A stretch of 24,656 nucleotides of DNA. Origin: a virus. Shown here one piece after another: positions 19,618-24,656 of this stretch. Position 1 is the first letter of the stretch. Every line of letters starts with the position of its first letter. The notes under the pieces were generated by a model. The model saw nothing but the letters and a program-made list of their open reading frames with translations, searched no databases and was not told the origin of the DNA. The stretch is from positions 1-24,656 of the IMG/VR virus record IMGVR_UViG_3300044994_000560. One strand, written 5' to 3'. Position numbers and translations under genes: made by a program.

Positions 19618-21723
19618 TTAAAATCTTGATGCCGTGGATGTGGAGTATGCCTGCCTGCCGGAGGAAGGGGTGTTGTACCCGGGGGGTTCGATGGGTTCAG
19701 GGATGACCATAGAAGACTGACGCTCGTCTTGGCTCTTGGTTCCCGGCTCCTGGTTCCTGGCTCCAGGCTTCCTGATCGTGAATGTTTTGGGCTTTTCTTC
19801 TGCTGCTACTTCAAATATTTCTACGCGCTCAATAGAATGTCTGCCTGTCTTGATGAAGCCATCTACGGTAGCTTGGTATCTTGACATGAGTGCTCGGTTG
19901 TCATCATCTGCAGCGGTTCTTTCCAGCGATGATCTGTTGTATTTCAGATCGCCGAGCAGTTCGCATACTATAGCGCCATTGTGTACCAGTACTGCTTTAA
20001 GAACATTTCCATCGTTGTCATCGAGCCAATAACAATCCAAAGTTTTGCCTTCTACTTTCTTCAAAATCTGAATGAGCGTATCGCCTGTAGCAACACAGCC
20101 GTTCAGCCCCAGTACACGTTCCCGGTACTGGAGCTTCGCACGGCCTGCATTTACTGATGTGGGTGTACGGTGGCCTATGAATGGCAGTATGCCGTACCAG
20201 TTAATGGGTTTCAGATCGGGGTGCTGATTGGTTATCCAAACCTCCCAGCGCGTCATACCCGGGTATTTGTTCTGATCAGGATGAAGCGTGTTATTCCAGG
20301 TCTCGATGTCTTCATGCGCATTGTCAATGATAATGTCGGCAGGGATTTGCACTTTTTTGGCCACCCTGGCCTGATTACTCTCGCTGATGGCGAAGGGTCG
20401 GGCGAGCCATCCCTCGCGTTTCTTTTCAATGTTGTAGCGCAAATCGCGATAGAAGCGCTCTATGCGTTTGCCCCTGGCGTTATTGGCTTCAATGCGTACG
20501 GCAGAGAACATTACGCCAGGCGTGAGAAAGGTGCCCATGTATGAGGAATTGAGCGACATCTCTGCTTCCAGTTCTGCGGGCATATTGAAGCCCCATTCGG
20601 CAATGTTGCGGACAAGCTGGCGGTAAAACTCCAGTATGATCCCTTCTTTAGTGTCGCCGTATGTCCAGGCTATAAAAGCCTGAGAATGCAGATCAATGCC
20701 ATTATAGAACCATACCCTTTTTCCGCTGGTGCTTTCAAATGGCGGCTGACGGTCGTCGACAGATATCATCGATCCGCTGAAGTTGGGTGCCATTAGTTTG
20801 TGGTATGGCACATATTTGCTCTTATACTTTTGGTTATCGTCAGTCCGGAGACGTTCGTTGATGATTCTGTTTTCCCATTGTTGCAGGTAGTTGTACACCG
20901 AGGCCTCGCTGATGGGTGCGAATAGTTCGTTGTTTGGGTTGTAAACCTCACCGGTTTCAGAATTGACGATCTCAATCTTTCCCTGCAGGAACTGATCATA
21001 CCGGTGGGCAATTTCCAGATAAGTGGGTTTATGCCTTTGTGTGGCAAACATGTCGTTCCACAGCTTGACCATGAGGTCTGTCACTTTCTGGGCGTTGCTG
21101 TTGCCAAATTTTTCAGAAATGAGTGCTGCATAGCCCAGCTTGTGAAACTCATTCATCTTTTCGCGCAACCGGCGTTCATTTGTCGGCAGGTCGTGTTTAA
21201 CCTGATAGTTTCGCAAGAGGTAGTCGTTGAAATGATGAACATCAGCAACAACAGAAGACCAAACACCTCGGACGCTTCCTCCCATGCGGCGGTGCATGGC
21301 TTCGCGTTGGGTAAATAGTGATTTAGCAGCAGCCAATACCGAGGCATTGACCGTATAAACTACGCGGTACTTGGCTTCGAGATAATTACCGGTGGGGAGC
21401 TGGTAATTGTCGAAAAAAGTCCGTGCAGCCGCGTCCATGGTGAAGTGGTCTTCCAAAGGGTTACGCGAAGCCGTGGGTGCGCCAAAACGGGCGATTATAT
21501 TATGCTGCCATTTTGCAGGCAGTGAGGCAAATTCAATGAGTGAATTGCGGCCATTGCCGCCTTTTTGAAGGAGATTGCCGGTTCTGGACCACTTATCCCA
21601 AAGCGATTGTGAAACTATACCGGAGGCGCTGCGCTCTTTAACCAGCACATCGGCTCTTACGCACAATATGTTGTCTTTGTAGGCAAAGGGCGAGGTGGGC
21701 GATAGTTGCATGGGCGCGGTCAT
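19618..21723 (-). CDS. MuA-like DDE transposase
   Basis: This is a 701-residue protein. The N-terminal Mu-type DNA-binding domain runs to about residue 80 (VSQSLWDKWSRTGNLLQKGG). Two further helical domains follow. A catalytic core runs from about 310: MISVDDRQPP (Asp323/324), AEMSLNSSYMGTF (386-399), and IEANNARGKRIERFY (411-425, Glu412 or Glu422). The beta-barrel and C-terminal parts follow. It cuts and joins the prophage ends in replicative transposition. The second acidic residue appears to be Glu (386 or 388) rather than Asp. Residues 652-667 are encoded by a degenerate heptad array; the rest of the C-terminus is Pro/Ser-rich, whereas MuA ends in a domain that contacts B and ClpX. The start lies 10 nt after repeat R1. 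Confidence 0.9.
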   Translation of the reverse strand: MTAPMQLSPTSPFAYKDNILCVRADVLVKERSASGIVSQSLWDKWSRTGNLLQKGGNGRNSLIEFASLPAKWQHNIIARFGAPTASRNPLEDHFTMDAAARTFFDNYQLPTGNYLEAKYRVVYTVNASVLAAAKSLFTQREAMHRRMGGSVRGVWSSVVADVHHFNDYLLRNYQVKHDLPTNERRLREKMNEFHKLGYAALISEKFGNSNAQKVTDLMVKLWNDMFATQRHKPTYLEIAHRYDQFLQGKIEIVNSETGEVYNPNNELFAPISEASVYNYLQQWENRIINERLRTDDNQKYKSKYVPYHKLMAPNFSGSMISVDDRQPPFESTSGKRVWFYNGIDLHSQAFIAWTYGDTKEGIILEFYRQLVRNIAEWGFNMPAELEAEMSLNSSYMGTFLTPGVMFSAVRIEANNARGKRIERFYRDLRYNIEKKREGWLARPFAISESNQARVAKKVQIPADIIIDNAHEDIETWNNTLHPDQNKYPGMTRWEVWITNQHPDLKPINWYGILPFIGHRTPTSVNAGRAKLQYRERVLGLNGCVATGDTLIQILKKVEGKTLDCYWLDDNDGNVLKAVLVHNGAIVCELLGDLKYNRSSLERTAADDDNRALMSRYQATVDGFIKTGRHSIERVEIFEVAAEEKPKTFTIRKPGARNQEPGTKSQDERQSSMVIPEPIEPPGYNTPSSGRQAYSTSTASRF
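19728..19769 (-). repeat. Degenerate heptad array inside the transposase C-terminus
   Basis: CTTGGCT, CTTGGTT, CCCGGCT, CCTGGTT, CCTGGCT, CCAGGCT: two good units and four drifted ones. Read in the transposase frame it gives GARNQEPGTKSQDE. Confidence 0.7.
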
Positions 21724-21732
21724 TGGGATGAT

Positions 21733-21763
21733 TGGTTATATTTGGGAAAATCTCACCTGTATG
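21733..21763. repeat. R1 direct repeat, copy 1 (31 bp, before the transposase)
   Basis: Identical over 31 bp to 22242-22272, beginning TGGTTATATTTGGG and ending CACCTGTATG. In the operon direction it sits 10 bp before the transposase ATG. In the other direction it contains an exact -7 consensus (TATATTTG) 17 bp before an ATG. Confidence 0.85.
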
Positions 21764-21797
21764 TTTGGAAAAGCTAATGAGGAAGTAGTAGCCATCA

Positions 21798-22214
21798 TTA
21801 TTGGCAATTTGAAGCTGACAAATCAGTTTCTTTATGAGGTGCTGACTGATGAGCAGAAGGCTCTTTACAGAGAGCGTTTACAACGCTTGAAAGAGCATCA
21901 TGTATCTTCTGATCTAAGTCAGAAGATGTTTGATTTACTCTTTCAAGAGCAGCAGTAAGCTCTTCCGCCGATAGCTCTCGACAACCATTTGTCTGGATTG
22001 TAATGTTGACATCCTTGGCTATAGCGTCAATGTTGAAGACTACTGTTTTTTGAAGGTTGGGCAGTTGGCTGATAATCTCCAGCAGGTGCTGACGTTCTGC
22101 AATCAGGTTTATTACTGCCGTTTCACTTTGAACACTCAAAGGGAAGCGGTTTGCCGCCTTTTCGATGGCATCAGCCACCTGTAGCAGATACTGGGCGAGT
22201 TGTTCTGTATTCAT
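21798..22214 (-). CDS. Cassette ORF 2, unknown early protein
   Basis: This 138-residue protein is helical: MNTEQLAQYLLQVADAIEKA, then FPLSVQSETAVINLIAERQH with LLEIISQL, a short beta part (TVVFNIDAIAKDVNITIQTN), and a polar, less ordered tail. It is flanked by repeat R2 at its start and by R1 after its end, exactly like the next gene upstream, yet the proteins look unrelated. An antisense ORF (21761-21958, plus) overlaps its last third; I prefer this strand because of operon direction and the repeated start context. No family was recognised; a role in transposition control is possible because of the position just before the transposase. Confidence 0.55.
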   Translation of the reverse strand: MNTEQLAQYLLQVADAIEKAANRFPLSVQSETAVINLIAERQHLLEIISQLPNLQKTVVFNIDAIAKDVNITIQTNGCRELSAEELTAALERVNQTSSDLDQKIHDALSSVVNALCKEPSAHQSAPHKETDLSASNCQ

Positions 22215-22237
22215 GATTTTATGGATTGACGGGTGAT
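22211..22237. repeat. R2 direct repeat, copy 1 (27 bp, start of cassette ORF 2)
   Basis: Matches 22798-22824 at 26 of 27 positions (TCATGAT, one variable base, then TTATGGATTGACGGGTGAT). It includes the ATG and the leader of the minus-strand gene starting at 22214. Confidence 0.85.
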
Positions 22238-22241
22238 AGAA

Positions 22242-22272
22242 TGGTTATATTTGGGAAAATCTCACCTGTATG
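22242..22272. repeat. R1 direct repeat, copy 2
   Basis: Perfect 31-bp copy of 21733-21763, 4 bp from R2 copy 1. It follows the end of cassette ORF 1 and precedes the start of cassette ORF 2. Confidence 0.85.
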
Positions 22273-22294
22273 AATAAGCCCGAATGGACCATCC

Positions 22295-22801
22295 TTATAA
22301 GTTTTCTGATAGTGGATTGGTCAAAGAATCACCGGATGGATCATTTTGACTGGAGCAAACAGTCGAAAGCTTTCCAGCATCTTGGAGCGCAGTTGCTACA
22401 TCTGCTTGAAGCGGTTCCGGGAACTCAAGTAAGATGCTCACCCTACTTCCACAATAGTGGAACTGAAAGCGAAGTGTGTGCGCATCCTGCACACAGCATT
22501 CATGTGTTATGCGATGTATCTCATTATGACGAAGTGATACGGTACCACAACCTTTATCAGGCAATTGCACATTTACATTACGAACGCCTAATGTCTTTTC
22601 AATTTCGCTTAAAACAATACGATCCTCAGGCTCGATATCGGCTGGAGCTTCGATGGTGATTCTGGTTCTTACCTTTTCTGGAAGCGCCATCCGAGGTAGT
22701 AGATCTGAATGATGCCTGATAGATCTGTAATTGGCCTCTATCTTTTGGGCGTGGCTGCTTTCAAAAGACGGCTCTGTCTTTGATTTGATTGCACTTGTCA
22801 T
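22295..22801 (-). CDS. Cassette ORF 1, unknown early protein
   Basis: This is a 168-residue protein. The middle part (KVRTRITIEAPADIEPEDRI, SEIEKTLGVRNVNVQLPDKG) has a folded alpha/beta character; the ends are polar. There are several Cys and His residues (HECCVQDAHTLRFQFHYCGS), perhaps a metal site. It starts within R2 copy 2 and is followed by R1 copy 2. It is the second gene of the early operon, after the Ner-like gene, with which it nearly overlaps. The antisense 22270-22659 ORF is likely a shadow. No family was recognised. Confidence 0.55.
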   Translation of the reverse strand: MTSAIKSKTEPSFESSHAQKIEANYRSIRHHSDLLPRMALPEKVRTRITIEAPADIEPEDRIVLSEIEKTLGVRNVNVQLPDKGCGTVSLRHNEIHRITHECCVQDAHTLRFQFHYCGSRVSILLEFPEPLQADVATALQDAGKLSTVCSSQNDPSGDSLTNPLSENL

Positions 22802-22824
22802 GATGTTATGGATTGACGGGTGAT
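22798..22824. repeat. R2 direct repeat, copy 2
   Basis: Second copy of the 27-bp R2 element. It holds the ATG of the gene starting at 22801 and also the TAA stop of the Ner-like gene (22806-22808). Confidence 0.85.
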
Positions 22825-23033
22825 GAATCTTTATGAAAAGAAGTTTTAAGCGCTGCCAGATGTTCCTTCAGCTGTGCAGCAGCGGCTTTGATGAGCTTTG
22901 CCTTCCGGCCATTGTGTTTATCCGGGTCATTGAGCACTTTCGATACATAGTATTGGTCACTGCCTACTATTTCAGCTACCTGCCTGCCAAAGCCGCGCTG
23001 CAAAGTTTTACGCCTGTTTACTGAGATTGTCAT
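22806..23033 (-). CDS. Ner/Cro-like small HTH regulator
   Basis: This 75-residue basic protein reads MTISVNRRKTLQRGFGRQVA, then EIVGSDQYYVSKVLNDPDKH and GRKAKLIKAAAAQLKEHLAA. The helix-turn-helix spans about 15-40, with recognition-helix-like YYVSKVLND. As the first gene of the early operon, divergent from the repressor, it is in the position of Mu ner (or lambda cro), which lowers both early and repressor transcription. Transcription would begin near 23050 from the promoter at 23056-23088. There is no C-terminal dimer domain. Confidence 0.75.
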   Translation of the reverse strand: MTISVNRRKTLQRGFGRQVAEIVGSDQYYVSKVLNDPDKHNGRKAKLIKAAAAQLKEHLAALKTSFHKDSSPVNP

Positions 23034-23055
23034 ATATTGATGGTGTTATTTAGTG

Positions 23056-23088
23056 CAAGTATAGTTCAGGATTTCTGAACCTGCAACA
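23056..23088 (-). promoter_or_regulatory. Early promoter, Bacteroidota -33/-7 type
   Basis: On the minus strand TTG (23084-23086 complement) is followed after exactly 20 bp by TATACTTG (23056-23063 complement), one mismatch from TAnnTTTG. Spacing of 19-21 bp is normal for this class. The repressor operator lies between the two elements. Confidence 0.6.
23064..23080. promoter_or_regulatory. Repressor operator O1
   Basis: Perfect palindrome GTTCAG-GATTT-CTGAAC, 17 bp, between the -33 and -7 elements of the early promoter. A second TTCAG-N5-CTGAA site is inside the repressor gene. Binding here would block the early promoter. Confidence 0.65.
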
Positions 23089-23122
23089 CTTAATTCATAA
23101 TTTCTGTAATTACTTCATAGAA

Positions 23123-23818
23123 ATGGAACCCAATACTACACCTGACAGCAAATTAGAAGTAAATGAAAGGTTCAAGCAAGTAGTTGAATACATGCTACTT
23201 GTAGATAAATCATTGAGCAAGACTTCTATTGCTCAACAATTTGGAATTAGCAAATCAAAACTTTCAGAAATTCTGAATAATCGGATGATGGCTGGCGTAG
23301 ATATGCTGAATAAACTAGTGCTATATTATAATGTCAACTCTCATTGGCTGCTCACTGGCGAGGGCAGCATGTTCCTAAAAGATGTACCGGCAGGGGTAGT
23401 ACAGCACACGGCGGCACCGGCGGCAGGCATACCGCTCATACCTATAGATGCACTGGCAGGGGTAGGCATGGGAGAGCTGGTAATCACCGAGCATGATATA
23501 GAGCAGCGCTATGTAGTGCCAGAGTTTGAAAAGGCCGAGTTTCTCATACGGGTAAAGGGCAGCAGCATGTACCCCAAGTACAATGCCGGCGACTTACTGG
23601 CGTGCCGCCGGGTAGCAAAGACCGATTTTATACAGTGGAACAAAACCTATGTGCTTGACACCACACAGGGCATTCTGGTGAAGCGCATCCTTAAGGGCAC
23701 TCACAACAATCACTGGATCCTTCGCAGTGACAATAAAGATTACTTAGACATAGACGTAGAGCCGGAGCAGCACGTCCACGGTATATCACTGGTGATAGGT
23801 GTAATTAGGTTGGAGTAG
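23123..23818 (+). CDS. LexA/CI-type prophage repressor, S24 peptidase
   Basis: This 231-residue protein has an XRE helix-turn-helix at about 30-60 (LSKTSIAQQFGISKSKLSEI), a YYNVNSHWLLTGEGSMF end of that domain, then a linker and an S24 domain. The self-cleavage site is Ala112-Gly113 (DALAGVGMGE); the Ser in KGSSMYPKYNAGD (Ser148) and Lys187 in ILVKRIL form the Ser-Lys pair. RecA-stimulated cleavage should inactivate it, so the prophage is probably induced by DNA damage; Mu's own repressor is of a different type. The HTH half is AT-rich and the S24 half markedly GC-richer, as if the domains had been exchanged. The gene is divergent from the Ner-like gene. Confidence 0.9.
   Translation: MEPNTTPDSKLEVNERFKQVVEYMLLVDKSLSKTSIAQQFGISKSKLSEILNNRMMAGVDMLNKLVLYYNVNSHWLLTGEGSMFLKDVPAGVVQHTAAPAAGIPLIPIDALAGVGMGELVITEHDIEQRYVVPEFEKAEFLIRVKGSSMYPKYNAGDLLACRRVAKTDFIQWNKTYVLDTTQGILVKRILKGTHNNHWILRSDNKDYLDIDVEPEQHVHGISLVIGVIRLE
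23263..23277. promoter_or_regulatory. Second operator-like palindrome inside the repressor gene
   Basis: TTCAG-AAATT-CTGAA, the same half-sites and spacing as O1, 140 bp into the repressor reading frame. It could give autoregulation or looping with O1. Confidence 0.5.
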
Positions 23819-24023
23819 CAAGCTTCCGGCACTCACAACAAACTTTATACGCAAGATACAGTGCTTATGTAGTGCACGCGCAAAGTGTCATACCACACGC
23901 ACTCACTTGCGTGCATGCGCACACCATTTGTACAGCGCTCACACACGTTTCGGGGCCTTACCTATGCCAAAACCTAAGTAAACAAGCATGTTATTATATA
24001 ATTACAAAATCCTTTACCCTGTA

Positions 24024-24086
24024 TTTTCGTGTCGTTTTTGGTTGTTTTTGCCTTTTTTTGTGTCATTTTTTCGGTTGTTTCGATGC
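24024..24086 (+). repeat. Pair of related T-rich direct repeats, possible transposase-binding sites
   Basis: Copy 1 (24024-24052) contains CGTGTCGTTTTTGGTTG; copy 2 (24055-24086) contains TGTGTCATTTTTTCGGTTG. They are offset by about 31 bp, roughly three helical turns, as multiple transposase sites at a Mu end would be. Confidence 0.35.
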
Positions 24087-24103
24087 CCGAAATATTGGTT
24101 TTC

Positions 24104-24139
24104 GTATGCCCAACTGTATGCCCAACTGTACGCCCAACT
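24104..24139 (+). repeat. 12-bp tandem triplication
   Basis: GTATGCCCAACT, GTATGCCCAACT, GTACGCCCAACT in a row. The frames across it give short repetitive peptides and are not supported as genes. It could be an iteron-like site at the prophage end. Confidence 0.75.
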
Positions 24140-24591
24140 GCATTTTTATTGAAAATCCCGGACTAATGGAGTACTCGTAATCAGAATAATTGTGGGTTGT
24201 AAATAGCCGATTGCAATAGCTTACAGATAAATGAAAAACGCCCGTTTTACGGGTATTTAAAGGTGTTTTGGCCCTTTTGGGAGCCTTATGTATATTTAGA
24301 GGCATTAAAAGTCAGTTAAAGCCTATGTTTTCGGTCATAAGATGGCTATAAATGCACATTTGGTTTTCGATAGCAAATCTTTCCAAAGGCTTCTAAACCC
24401 TTTAAAATCGGGCTTTTTCGGCTTTTTTTGTTAATTATCTTTGGTACACTTCGTTTTTACCCCTATACAATTCAGGAAACTTTCCATTTTAACTTACCAT
24501 CTTGTGATGGAAGACATGAGTTTACGCAGAAATCGCAAAGGCTTAGTAGGCAAGATCCCAAAGACTTATGGAAGCTATGCTGATACTCCGT

Positions 24592-24621
24592 CTAAAAAAA
24601 ACGCCCCCGACCGGAGGCGTT
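24592..24621 (-). terminator. Intrinsic terminator for a leftward gene beyond the window
   Basis: Stem AACGCC (24600-24605) with GGCGTT (24616-24621), an inner CC/GG pair, one mismatch and a GACC loop. Read on the minus strand it is followed by eight Ts, a standard terminator layout. It would end a minus-strand gene to the right of 24656, probably host. Confidence 0.65.
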
Positions 24622-24656
24622 CATTTGTATTAATTTCATTTACCCTCAGAACCTGA

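Larger units (their letters stand above)
23819..24440. other. Immunity-side prophage end and junction region, no gene supported
   Basis: About 620 bp without a convincing gene. From 23870 to 23960 it has a cluster of alternating GTGCG/CGCAC motifs with an imperfect inverted repeat (GCACGCGCAAAGTG and CACTTGCGTGC). From 24024 to 24086 there are two related T-rich direct repeats, and from 24104 to 24139 a 12-bp triplication. A small stem CCCGT-TTT-ACGGG lies at 24241-24253. Mu-like phages carry transposase-binding repeats at their ends, so some of these may be that. The exact end, expected to read CA in this orientation, cannot be chosen from one side. Confidence 0.4.

Noticed and set aside
22270-22659. 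Plus-strand ORF of 129 codons starting right after R1 copy 2
   Set aside because: It is almost wholly antisense to the better-supported early gene 22295-22801; its protein is rich in His, Tyr and Trp as shadows often are. Kept only as part of the antisense-promoter idea.
23872-24180. Plus-strand ORF of 102 codons in the junction region
   Set aside because: Cys/His-rich sequence, homopolymer T-runs and a translated 12-bp repeat; no leader or neighbour supports it.
24507-24656. Small basic plus-strand ORF resembling a ribosomal-protein THX-like peptide
   Set aside because: It runs straight through the terminator hairpin at 24592-24621 and the resemblance is weak and short.
1-24656. CRISPR array, tRNA, rRNA or diversity-generating retroelement
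   Set aside because: The repeats seen are 7-bp tandem units or pairs, not spaced CRISPR repeats; no tRNA or rRNA-like sequence and no reverse transcriptase were noticed. A retroelement could lie with tail-fibre genes left of base 1.

Overview
The window is most of a Mu-like transposable prophage in a member of the Bacteroidota. The phage type follows from gene content: a MuA-type DDE transposase, a MuB-type ATPase, a GemA/gp16-like protein, DUF3164, terminase, a gp29-like (DUF935) portal, gpF- and gpG-like head proteins, DUF1320, a prohead protease with scaffold, and a DUF2586 tail sheath. The host assignment is an inference. Starts lack Shine-Dalgarno motifs and have A-rich leaders, the early promoter fits the Bacteroidota -33/-7 (TTG, TAnnTTTG) type, and the protein families resemble those of Bacteroidota Mu-like phages. 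Both prophage ends cannot be placed exactly. The left edge at base 1 is still inside the phage, and the immunity-side end lies somewhere in about 23,820-24,440. Host DNA probably begins before the hairpin terminator at 24,592-24,621.

Layout from the immunity end inwards: a LexA/CI-type repressor (23123-23818, +) is divergent from the early operon (23033 down to 12330, -). The early operon holds a Ner/Cro-like regulator, two small orphan genes in repeated flanks, MuA, MuB, a second P-loop ATPase, an unknown gene, DUF3164, a predicted cytoplasmic glycoside hydrolase, DUF4406, several small unknowns, a GemA-like protein, a replication-type protein and a DUF2335-like membrane protein. It converges on the first late operon (5982-12251, +): terminase small and large subunits, DUF1320, portal, F, G and a neck/tail-completion protein. 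A 260-bp divergent control region (5722-5981) separates this from the second late operon (5721 to beyond base 1, -): protease/scaffold, major capsid, a small membrane protein, a decoration-like protein, a candidate unimolecular spanin, a linker protein, sheath, tube and an endolysin that runs off the left edge.

The main things to follow up are these. (1) A textbook -1 frameshift signal, T TTT TTC, a 6-nt spacer and a perfect GC hairpin, sits at the end of the portal gene and would fuse portal to the F protein; F has no ATG near its start. (2) Two tandem cassettes between ner and the transposase carry unrelated ORFs inside near-identical flanks. (3) Arrays of 7-bp repeats (ARYCAAG and a TGGAC-like family) lie at many gene borders and are translated inside the portal and transposase genes. 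(4) A clan GH-A-like glycosidase without a signal peptide lies in the early operon. (5) The F protein has a C-terminal polymorphic-toxin-like nuclease domain. (6) An operator palindrome lies between the -33 and -7 elements of the early promoter, with a second copy inside the repressor gene. (7) The protease gene has an internal scaffold start that shares its leader motif with the capsid gene.

All function calls rest on reading motifs and overall resemblance. No database search was run.
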